Shown here piece after piece: positions 11,234-21,120 of a DNA stretch of 64,000 nucleotides. Positions within the stretch are counted from its first letter, which is position 1. Every line of letters starts with the position of its first letter. The position numbers were made by a program, and so were the translations under genes. The notes under the pieces are model-generated. The model ran no database searches and had not been told where the DNA came from. It saw only the letters and a list, made by a program, of their open reading frames with translations. The DNA comes from Eudorina sp. 2006-703-Eu-15. Its lineage: Eukaryota > Chlorophyta > Chlorophyceae > Chlamydomonadales > Volvocaceae. Location: positions 1-64,000 of the forward strand of contig BDSI01000015.1 in the NCBI GenBank assembly GCA_003117195.1, read 5' to 3'.

Positions 11234-13471
11234 ATGAGGTCTGCCATTGCTCTTCTTGTGCTTGCGGGCATGGCCGCCGCGGCGCTTGCGGGTGAGGCTA
11301 CGATCCGCGACGCGGCGCAACGGTATCACGCAGTGCATCTTCAGGACCGTATCGTGCGCATCGCTTGTCCAATACTTTAAGTTGATGTACTTGATATTAC
11401 AATAATAATGTGGCGACAACTCCTTTTGATTTCATGTCCGCGATCTGCAAATATTCATCTGATTCGTTGCCAGCTTTCGGTGACTATGCTGAAATAGATA
11501 TAATCCATTAACATAATACAAAGACATAATTCCAAATTTATGGATCGGATTATCTTGTTTTTGGTGCTTATCCGCAGCTCCCGCCGCAGCACCCAAGCCG
11601 CCCCCGCCCGCCACAGCTCCCAGGCCGCCCTCGCCGGCGCCCTCCCCCCTCCGGCCACTGCCTTCCGCCTCATCTCGATCACCAAGTGGAACGCCAGCGC
11701 GAACATCGCCAACCTGCAGGCAAGGGGGATGCACAGGTTATATGATGGCACCACCGGGTGAAGCATCTATCTGAATGACAACTCCCACCTGTTTGGAATT
11801 GACAGGGGTCATGGCATGACGTCCACACGCAACGCGTTGTATGGCGCTCTTGTACGGCATGGAGGCCGTCTCGAAATCCTCGCTCGTCCTGCTCTAAAGT
11901 TTTGCTGTTCTCTTGTCCTTTGTCCACCCTCCCCCATTACTGATGATATGTAGGCTATTGAGACCAACGTGTCCAGGGCCTGCAGCGCATTCTTTGTGGC
12001 CGGAATCACCGGGAGCAGCACCCAGCGTGTGGCTGACCCCCTGTACGGCAGCCACATCAAGGTGGGAAGCTCGCGGCGTCGTCCCTGACTCGTTCCCCAG
12101 CGAGCGCGCCATCTGCATCTTCTTAAATGCGTGCGACGGGTGTTGCGGCCGGTATCGGTGTGTAATCGATGTCCGCTCGATCGTCGTATGAGTCCGCGGC
12201 TGCAGCTATCCAAGCAAACCCCCTGGCATCCCGCCTGCAGCATCCCTTCCTTCCGCATCGATGTTCACCGCCGGCCCGCCACTGGCATCTGCGCTTCGCA
12301 CACAGGTGTACGACTTCCCCACGTTGGTTGCCTACACCAACTACAGCACCTGCGTGGCGCAGCAGCCGGGTCGCCTGGTGTCACAGGCCTTTGAGATCTG
12401 GAAGGTGCGTAGCGCAAGGCATGAGTGGAAGTGACTGAGATGTGCACGTGTCTGTGGTTGTGAAAGCAACCAGATGCTGGTGGTCGGGTTCGTTGGGCTC
12501 GTACAGTAGGTCCATACGAGGTTACGGGGGGTTACGCATGTAGAGCGCGCAGGCCTAGCTGCTGCTGCCGGTCGTTCAGCAACTGCCGAGTGCGGGGCCC
12601 GCATGTCAGGGGCGCTGCTGCTGGGTGTGGTTGTCTGGGATCGCCTCGCTCAATCGGGCAGCCGGGATGTTTCCCGGCCTACCCCACCCGGGCACATGTT
12701 TTATCCTCTCTCTTGCGCGCCGCACATTGCTCCGCGTGCTGCGTCCCTGCCCGCGCAGAACCGCGTGATCTACCCGTTCTTCGAGAGCGTCAGCAGTGCC
12801 ACTGCGGGTAAGCACGCATGCCCATGGCATTTCGCAAAGGCTGACTTCTTGTTATCGGCCGATGTTTGAACATGAGGGGCCATGCATTCCAGGCGTCACA
12901 CATCATTCACTGCTCCCTGCTGCTGCCTGTGGTTCACCCCGGTGGTACCGCACACCGGGATGGACGCACGCAGGTTCCTTCTGGGCTGTCACCATCGCCA
13001 ACACCACCAACGCCACTTCGCTGCGCACCGCCTTCACCGGCCTGACCACCGAGATCTCGGGCCTGCTGTCCAGCGTGCGCCATGTAAGTCCAGGTAGCCG
13101 TTGATTTAGCCCCTGAATTGCATCATGCCCACAACCTGGTCGCCCATGTGCTCCAAATAAAACAGAACTTGCTTGTGCTCTATCTGTCGCCCGATATAGC
13201 TGCTGTGGGTAATGTACATAATTGACCGAGCCCTCTATCTGGACGCTGCACATACACGCAGGTGGCTTCCAACGTGCCCGGCGCCGTGGCCCTGCCCCTG
13301 GACGTGGCCCACGCGGTGTCTTTCCTCAAGGCCCAGGGCGGCACCGCCTTCCTGGGCTACCTGAACGACCCGCCCACCGAGGGCCTCCCCACGCTGGACA
13401 CGCAGGCCACCATCAAGAGCCTCAGCACGGTCACACGCCGCATCCTGTTCACGCCCGTGCGCATCAAGTAA
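11234..13471 (+). CDS. Secreted Pro-rich glycoprotein, tandem copy 4 (last unit, divergent 3' end)
   Basis: Exons 11234-11291, 11578-11719, 11954-12061, 12306-12404, 12759-12807, 12974-13083, 13262-13471. Same signal peptide, Pro-rich linker and glycosylated domain as the other copies. Exon 2 has the six-C run (142 nt), so the frame is off as in copy 3, and the consensus SADIA reads SANIA. Intron 6 is unrelated to that of copies 1-3 and exon 6 ends CGC CAT before GTAAGT, giving His instead of Gln. Exon 7 is full length and ends with TAA rather than TAG. The different last intron and 3' flank mark this as the boundary copy, presumably the ancestral right end of the array. Confidence 0.8.
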
Positions 13472-13928
13472 TTCAAGTTTACAGAAGCCTGAGGCCCGGG
13501 CGCCCCGCCCTCTGTTTGATAGGTCGGCTCCACCTACCCACAGCCCAGTTCGGGGACCTGGCCTGCCCGCCCTCGTAGGGGGCCCAGCCGTCCAGCCACT
13601 AGCAACATTTTGAGGGCCTACGGTGATTTGCTGGTTGAGGGTTGCTCCATTACTGGTCGCTAGCACTGATCAATGGCTAGACCCGCGGATCGAATCCCGG
13701 CGCCCTATGGCTGCAATTGTCATCAGCGAACCCTGCTGGACGCTGCTTAAATCCATTGCATGTTTGACGATGCTGAGTGCTGGGCATTCATCGATATGTA
13801 CGAGGTATATTGCAGGATGTGTGTGTCTTTCGACGGGTGCAGGTATATCGTACGTACACATGTACGTGTGGTGCTGACGACGACGTAGGTCCATCCGCTG
13901 GCTGAAAGATGCTGTTTATTTGTACCGG

Positions 13929-13933
13929 TGTAA
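13929..13933 (+). terminator. Putative TGTAA polyadenylation signal, copy 4
   Basis: TGTAA followed by AT-rich sequence about 460 bp after the copy 4 stop, a plausible 3' UTR length for a volvocine gene. Confidence 0.45.
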
Positions 13934-14973
13934 ATAAATCGGGTGTGCCCTATCCACTAGCTAATGCACGGACTCGCTCGACCGCCGCTTAGTCGTAGGG
14001 GCAGGGCTCATTACAGTACCTTCCTGTACGCACTACTGGGGCAGCGGCTCACTACCTATAGCTCGCTGCACCTACCTGCCTGCACACAGCTCGCTCGGCT
14101 TCCTTCGCCCCAAAGCTTACTTGTTGTCAGAGCTGTGCCCTGCCTCCCATGAAACGTACCTTCCACCGCCGGAATGAACCTTTATTGGCATGAACGAAAC
14201 AATTGTCACAGCAGCGGGCAGACACCCTGCCACACCGGTGCAAGCACGCACCATATGTATATGCGTGTATGCTTACGTAAACGCACGTACTCGCCCTGGG
14301 CAGCACTGGGACCTCGAACACACTCGCTGAAACCGCTCATCAAATGCAGATTCGGGCGGGGCGACCAACGATCAACGACCACGCAGGCCCACAGATACGA
14401 TCCTGCCCGCACGTACGTACTTACGCACATGCATGCATGCATGCAACCATTGACACCACAAGCAAAGTGGAGACTGCAGCGCAGTCATCCGGACCCCGCG
14501 AGTAGTTCCGGATGGAGAGGGTTGATCAAACCGTGACGAATAATCCTACCCAAACAACCGGCATGCAGTATTGTCCCTGCGAGCGGTCTAGCTACCTTAT
14601 TTGTAACGGTTGCATGATATGCGTGCATGCCCGCGCGCCTAGCCCGCCGCGCGGAGAGCGAATGAGCCATTCCGGCATTCCATACATACATTCGTTCTGT
14701 GGTGAACAAAACAACCACACATTCACACATACATACGTACACGAGCGGACGCACAATAATACCAGCTGTTGGGCACTGCCACATGCATATTCCCGTCGTC
14801 GCGTGTCAAGCCAACTACACCACGCCTGCCTGAGTTGCCTGCCGTGTACGACATTCAAGCGAACCTAAGCAACGTCATCATATCATAAGCATGACACTGC
14901 GTGACCCCCCCGCGGGTAGTCCTTGATACGGGTTGATGAGACGAGGCACCTACGGGCTACCCGGTCGGGATAC

Positions 14974-14997
14974 GGGTCCACCTTGTAACGGTTACAT
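14974..14997 (+). repeat. 24-bp dispersed motif, copy 1
   Basis: A GGGTCCACCTTGT-type 24-mer ending in ACGGTTACAT that recurs at 33,892-33,915 with one mismatch. Origin unknown; possibly debris of a dispersed element. Confidence 0.5.
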
Positions 14998-15021
14998 TAC
15001 TGCGTGATGACCGTGCGTATC

Positions 15022-15094
15022 AATGGATGAACGTTACAGCGGACCCGCCACCGAAATAAAGGGAAGCCAGGACAAGCCCCAGCAGGCCCCACCG
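15022..15094 (-). mobile_element. LINE 3' tail fragment (minus strand)
   Basis: On the minus strand this reads GGTGGGGCCTGCTGGGGCTTG, then GGTCCGCTGTAACGTTCAT and a short CATT-type tail. The same end sequence terminates the LINE at 27,798 and the fragment at 32,502-32,581. It is a severely 5'-truncated insertion of about 70 bp. Confidence 0.75.
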
Positions 15095-15846
15095 TGTGTA
15101 TGTATGTGCTGAGCGAGTTACGTATGTATCGATCCCGCCCTACCTATCTAGTCGTGCGCCCAAACCTTACATCAACGAACATGAACGAACACCTGCCCCG
15201 CCCCAAAACGCGCACAGCGAACGCGTACGCATGTACGTCTTTCGACCTGAACATCCAATCAAGGTCACGCATGCACTGTACGGCTAGTACGGCACGCACA
15301 ATCATTCACGTCGATCGGTCTCGTCTATTTGTCGCCGCCGCCGCTCCGGCGGCCCCGCCGCCGGCATTGGCTGCTGTGCCCTAGCTTGCAATCTCCATGC
15401 ATGCATGTCGCGTCACGTCATCAATGTCACACACCAAACTGATAGTAATCGAAGCGAAATGTACCGCGAGCTGCGTGCCGTACATACCGTACCGTGCAGT
15501 GCATGCGGTTTGCCGTACATCCCGCCGGCAAGTTGCCCCCCCCGCCCGTTAATGGTAGTCGTCTTCCCTGCGCGCACGCCCGGGCCAGCCGGGCACTGTA
15601 GACACTGTGACTGAATCTCTTGCGTGACAATAAGCCATGTGTTACGTCAACGGCAAGCCGAAATATAAAAAAATGATTTCAGGTCCTGCACCTTGCACGT
15701 GGATGGGTGCGAGATCCCGCGACCGTATTTATTATTGCTTTCGCCCGACAGCAGGACAGACATACACATGATGATTAGGCACGCACACAACGAACTGCCA
15801 ACCGACCGTCAACCGACCTACAACGACATATCTCCTACCTTACGTA

Positions 15847-18800
15847 TCATTCAAGAAACTGGTTGCCCCCCGCCGCCGGCGAAGGCGACGGTGGATAATA
15901 GAAGTACGGCTGGCCGGGCATGTTCGCTGCAGTGTACATCGGCCCCTGCTGCTGCTGCTGCTGCTGTGATGATCTATACACGGGTGGCAGGTTGCAGCTG
16001 TACGCCTGGACACCCACCACAGCGGGTGGTACGGCAGCCGGCATTGTTGGGACGCTGTACGCTGCAGTAGCTGCGGCGGGCGGCATCGGCAGCATAGACT
16101 GGCTGGATGGCGGGCGTGGATTCGGATGCAGGTGAATCTGGCTGCTGGAGCCCGCCGCCGTATGTGCGGGGCTGCCACTTCTGACCGCCAGGGGCGGAGC
16201 TGCTCCGAATCCAGCTGCTGGAGCCGGGAGGGCAGTTGGGACAGCCGAATTTACGGCACCCGGCGGCGGGCCGCCAGCGGTGTAGGTATTGAAGTTGTTG
16301 GTGATATGGGTTGTTTTGTTGCTGTTGCTGACCAACGTGTTGTTGTTCGTACTGTTCGTTCCGCCGCCGCCGTTATTGTTTGCTGGTTGTTTTCGGCAGA
16401 ACTTATAATAGAATTTAAGGATGGCGAGGACAATCAAGATCAACGGGACCACGACAGACGGGATGATGATGGCCATGAGGTTCACGGTACCGCTGGATGT
16501 ACTGCCGGTGTCGTACGTGTGCGGTGGAGGCCTGGGAGAGGGTGGCAGTGCAGGGACCCTTGGGTACGGCGGCTGGGGCGGCGGCGGCGGGCTAGGTGAT
16601 GGTGGCAGGAACGGCGGCGGGGACGGCGGCGGTGGCGGAGAGGGAGGTGAGGGAGGCGAGGGCGGGGGAGACGGTGGTGAGGGAGGCGACGGGGGCGGCG
16701 AGGGTGACGGCGGGGGCGCTGGCGGCGACGGAGGAGGCGGCGAGGGTGGCAGCGAGGGGGGTGGCGGCAACTGCAAGCCCGCACCGTCGATTGCGATGTC
16801 GTCAATAACGGTGTTACTGCCCGACCAGCTGTGGAAGTCCGTGGCGATCTTGAAGCGAATCGTGCCGGAGGCCGCGGGAAGGGTCACGTCCTTTCGAACG
16901 TAGGACCAACCCTGGGTGTCATTTGTCCCCGTTCTGAAGATGAATCTGCGTGCGGGTGAGAACGGAACGAACATCAGTACGCGCGTGGGGAGGGCAGCGG
17001 GGCGGCGGGAGCAACAGCGCGGGGCAATGGCGTTTGTTGTGCACAGCAGAGAGGTCGACGTAACGCGAGGAAGCTAGCGCGGGAGGGAGGCAGGGACGCG
17101 TACGATCCCCCCTGGGTTAGTTGGGGGCCACTTGGGGGCTGGTTGTCTCTCCCAGCTATGTACCCGCTGGCGGGGCCTTGTACTGTTTCTCGCCCACTCT
17201 TTGAGACAGTCGTCAAACAGGCAGGCTTGTGGAGCACGTGTGCATTTGCGCAATCGTACTAGCCCAGTCAATCATTTTCATAAAAAACACTCCCAGCTTG
17301 CCGTCCACCCGGGTAGCCGTACACACGGATAGCCGTACACACGGATAGCCGTACACACGGGTTGTAGTATAACCAATCAGCCATTCATAAATCATTGGAC
17401 ACCGGTATTGATCCCAAACAAGCGACACTGAGCACGTGATCGATCCTTACTAGTGACACAATCACACGCAAAGCACTGCACCGCACGATTCGTACGCACA
17501 TCCAATTTCGGCCACCATCGGTGCTGTAATTGAAGGCAATGGAGGCGTCCCCGCACAGTTGGTACCAGAACGACAGCGTGACGGTGGTGTTGAGCACAGC
17601 CAGTTCCACCGTCTGCGCGATGTCGCCCGAGAAGAACTTGGCGGAGGCAACACCGCCGTGTGCCGACAGGCCACACTCCTTTCCGTTGGTAAGCTCGGCG
17701 CTGTGCGACGCGCTCCAAAGCCGGGCGTCCCACTGCGCGCCTGTGGCGCAGCTTGCGCACTCGAAGCCCTCCATCACGCGGGCCGTGGCGGCGGGCAGCG
17801 GTGAGGCCGGCAGGCTCACTCCCTCAAACACGATTTCGTCGATGTTGGTTTTGCTGCCCGACCATGATGAGTAGTCGGTGTAGAATCTGAAACGGATCGT
17901 GCTGGAGCCCGCGGCCGGAGTCAGGCTCATCGACTTGGACAACCATCCGGTCGTGGCCGTTGTGCCAGTTCGGTACAGGAACCTGCACGTGCGGTGTGTG
18001 TGCCGGTCGTCGGTGTCTACGTGTCTTGACGGGAAGATGCATTATGAACAGGTGCTTACGTGTATCACCCATTATAATATAAGCTAACAACACGCGCGGT
18101 AATACGGATCGGTAAATCATTGATCTGACTGACGGATATCGTACGTATACCGTACATAGCCGTACATCCCGCCCGCATGCAAGGCACGCACCAAGTGCGG
18201 AGAGCCCCGTGCATGTCTGCATGATGACCTGCTACTGGAAATGCTTCCTCGCAGCTAGGAGCAAGCGAGCATGCGCAGGATTTGTATGATGCGGTATGTA
18301 GACAGTTGTTATCGGCGCGCGTATATGTATCATGGAACATGTGATCGCGTGATAACATGCATGTACTGCAGGAATGCCGCAGTACGTAACGCTATAACGG
18401 ATGTACGGTAGTTCGGCCGCACTATCTACCACCCGTATATATGCGCGGCAGCGCCTACAGCCTCTGACCCCTCACAGCCTCTGACCCCTCGTCCGCACAC
18501 ACATTGGTACCGCTGGCTGGTCATGAGGGGCTGTCCCAAGCCTCCGGCGGGGTCAATGCTTATTAGCCCGCGTGCGTGGCGCCCCCTGCTGGGGTTACCT
18601 TGGAAAACAAATAAACCCCATTGCTGTTAGGCAGGGCCCTTCGATGAAAGAACGTACCTCCGTTCGAGGTCTGGAACCCATTCACCGTAATTAACTATTT
18701 TCCTAACTGACGACGAGGCCGGCATGTAGGCCCTAGCCGCCCTAGCCGCCCACATTCAAGCCACCCGCCCGATAGCAGCCGCACACGTCCGCGCGCGCGT

Positions 18801-19219
18801 GCACGGAGTGAGCTTACTTACGTCCATGACCTGCCGCTGTCAGCACTGTAGCTGATCGTCATGGAGGCGGTGTCACACAGCAAGTACCAGAAGGAGACTG
18901 TCACGTTAGTGCTGCCCACCACCATGTCCGTCGTTTCGGCCAGATCGGCGGTATAGAATTGTGCGTAGGCGCTGCCGTACTCCGTGTTCACACCGCAAGA
19001 TGTAGTGGTGGTCACCGGCGCGTTGACGTAGGGCCATAGCTGCGGATTGAACTGGCCGAGAGTGCTGCAGGACGGACACTCAAAGTCCTCCGTAACATTG
19101 CCGCACTTCACATTTCTGGAGCCGAGCGCGATGGAGATGATGAGCAAAAGAGGCGTATACGTAACGGCGGGTGCTCGATGCCGGGTTGAAGCGCGGTCGG
19201 TCCGCTGAAGCAGTGACAT
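15847..19219 (-). CDS. Type I membrane protein with two tandem four-Cys ectodomain modules, PPSPPP stalk and polyQ tail
   Basis: Three exons on the minus strand: 18822-19219, 17500-17982 and 15847-16945 (about 659 aa), both introns phase 2. The start at 19,219 puts a hydrophobic LLLIISIAL signal segment at about residues 24-34. An upstream in-frame Met at 19,381 would bury it, so I did not use it. Two copies of a module of about 150 residues follow. Each has FEC-x2-C, one central Cys, FWY-x-LC, a sequence ending (S/G)R(S/N)W, and after the intron R-T-G-T, then WSGS with I-D-(D/E)-I. The shape recalls MAM/jelly-roll adhesion modules. Then come about 85 residues of PPSPPP (probably hydroxyproline-rich), one TM helix (AIIIPSVVVPLILIVLAIL), a KFYYKF stop-transfer and a 180-residue Asn-, Pro- and Gln-rich tail. 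Probably a cell-surface adhesion or receptor-like protein; ligand unknown. Confidence 0.85.
17307..17362. repeat. 16-bp tandem repeat in intron 2 of the membrane-protein gene
   Basis: About three copies of GATAGCCGTACACACG lie in the intron between the second and third coding exons. Confidence 0.8.
18456..18492. repeat. 17-bp direct repeat in intron 1 of the membrane-protein gene
   Basis: Two perfect copies of ACAGCCTCTGACCCCTC in tandem inside the 839-bp first intron. Confidence 0.75.
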
Positions 19220-19381
19220 TCGATGTCGAAGCGGCACTAGGCCAAATGCATGTCCTTTGATGTAAGTATTTAAAAGAGCCAAGCTCCGTTTCGTAGGCCC
19301 TAGCCCGAGGTCAGGTCTCGGAACGTCGTCGATGTCCCGACTGCCGTCCTCCTTTGCAAGCAAGCGTACTGCGCCGCGCAA

Positions 19382-21030
19382 GGTATTATCTAGAGTTCAA
19401 AGACGTTGATTATAGTGATCGCGGCGATGTATCCGGTTGCTTCGAGATAGACGCAAGCACGCAACGTCCACAGTAGCCTGATTCATTCAAAGTAGGCATA
19501 TATGACGGCATTAAATAAATCAAAGTTACCGTGCCACCATATGGACACAAATTGGAAGCCTCACCTGGGTGGTTTAGGTAATAGTTGCGAAAGCCGTTTG
19601 CGTTAACCGTTCGGAATTTGTTACTGCTTGGTTCCGCTGACACTGGAATATTTATCCATAACAAAAAATTGATATATTTGTTACCTGAAATTGTTCGGTG
19701 ATTGCAATAATCAGCCTGAATCAGCAAACCGTATTGCATCTTATCTCAACGACTCGACCCTCCTCGATTTTCCAAACACGCCCCAAATCCTGTCTGCCAT
19801 TTCCGAAAGAGGTACCATTCAACTACAATAGTGTTTCCCCGTTTATTCTTAGTTGGAATCCCGAAGATACCGAAACCTTTCGATGCGCCAAAATGGCTAA
19901 TTCCGTGGCGCATGTGGTGTGACCGAGAAGTGCTTCAAAAGTACCAATAAAATTTTACTATATCAAATTCAATTAAGTAGGCTCATTGGCGATGAACGAC
20001 TGCGCACCCGCACAAGATACAGTACTGCGAGAATGCTTGAAATTTCGGAGCTCTGGCTTGTATGTTTATTTTTTAACATGAGATTTGCCTCGCTAAGTGA
20101 CATCCTCGTGGAGAGCCCAGCCTCCAGGAACAAGAATATGTGAGTGCATTACGGTACAGCTATTGTACGTCACAGATCTTTTCTTGACAACCAAGTATTC
20201 TTCTTTGCAATGGCATTTTGGTATTTAAGACCGAAACTTTTATATTGCTATTCTATCGTGTGCACCTGCAATTGCAGATGCGACATCGAGCCCGTACTTA
20301 GTTTAGGAAACCACTGCTCGTTGGCTTGGGCCGTTCAGGACGTGGGCCCGGTGGGCTTAACCCCTACGCATCTGATGAGACATTACAACCTTCTATCTCG
20401 GTTTGCCATCGCGTCGAACATCAGCGGAGTAAGGAAGTACGGAGTTATATATCCAAGTCATCATGGTTACGGCCTCCTGTAAATTGCCTGCGACGGTCCC
20501 CATTTTTGTTCGTCGTACGTGAAGAGGGTGATCTAGGCGCAGGTGGTTGCGTTTCGGTGCCCAGCCGTCAAGGGGATGCCGCCATGGTGCAGTGCGTGCA
20601 CATCGCAAATCGGCTTCGTCGAGCAACTCACCTTTACCACAGACAGCGGCGGCCTTGATCTCCCGTCAGGTTGTGCGGGGTAGTGCCTGCCCCGCTGCTT
20701 ACAGCGCGCCGCAGCATGTGTAAGACTGGGGCGTGTTGGAAGCAAGGTTGCTACCTGCATACATACATCGGCCCCTGCCTACCCCCACACACCGCCACCA
20801 AACATGAGGTCCACCCCCATGTGCCATTCCTACGTACCCCATCGAATCGGCCGCCTCACCGCTCTACCGCCACCCGGTCCGGCTGTTCGGCTGCCAGCAA
20901 GTGAGATGTGTGTGTGTGTGTGTGTTACATGGTTGGGGGTGCGTAACCCCATACCTGCACATACCCGCACAACACCGCACTTGACATTAATAGTCAAGTG
21001 ACATTAATACACTTATACACTTATACACTG
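19382..21030. other. AT-richer intergenic stretch, no gene recognised
   Basis: From about 19,400 to 20,550 the sequence is visibly more AT-rich than its surroundings, with many short frames but no recognisable protein. It includes the promoter side of the minus-strand membrane-protein gene. Around 20,900 there is a (TG)10 tract, and the last 100 bp lead into the LINE 5' region. Confidence 0.5.
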
Positions 21031-21120
21031 TCTTCACCTAGGTAGATTGCGTCTCCACGATGGCAAAGTCGGGACAACCCGGCTAGCCGCAGTAGAACTC
21101 GGTAACCCATAAAATACAAA

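Larger units (their letters stand above)
1..13480 (+). repeat. Tandem array of four ~3.7-kb gene-containing units
   Basis: Four head-to-tail units, each with a full seven-exon gene plus about 1.4 kb of spacer. The start codons lie at 109, 3,805, 7,506 and 11,234, giving periods of 3,696, 3,701 and 3,728 bp. Introns and spacers are almost as similar as exons, so the duplications are recent or the array is being homogenised. The right edge of the homogeneous block falls inside unit 4: its last intron (13,084-13,261) and everything after its stop are unrelated to units 1-3. The spacer between units 3 and 4 (around 10,180-10,490) is also more diverged than the first two. The window begins inside the leader of unit 1, so more copies may lie to the left. 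Confidence 0.95.
13472..15846. other. Intergenic, no gene recognised
   Basis: Contains the 3' UTR of copy 4, several GTAC- and ATGC-rich stretches (for example CATGCATGCATGCATG near 14,430) and one LINE tail. No frame is longer than about 125 codons and none is recognisable. It also holds the 3' flank of the minus-strand gene that ends at 15,847. Confidence 0.6.

Noticed and set aside
13670..13710. tRNA or SINE because of a B-box-like GATCGAATC at 13,688
   Set aside because: The T-stem does not pair properly and no convincing A box or acceptor stem is found.
14935..14990. Hammerhead-like TTGATGAG...GACGAG stretch
   Set aside because: It lacks the CUGAUGA and GAAA core in the required order.
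16421..16903. Gly-rich plus-strand frame of 160 codons
   Set aside because: Antisense shadow of the PPSPPP stalk of the minus-strand membrane protein.
19381..19381. Upstream Met as start of the minus-strand membrane protein
   Set aside because: It would place over 50 hydrophilic residues before the signal segment. The Met at 19,219 fits a signal sequence better, though the upstream one cannot be excluded.
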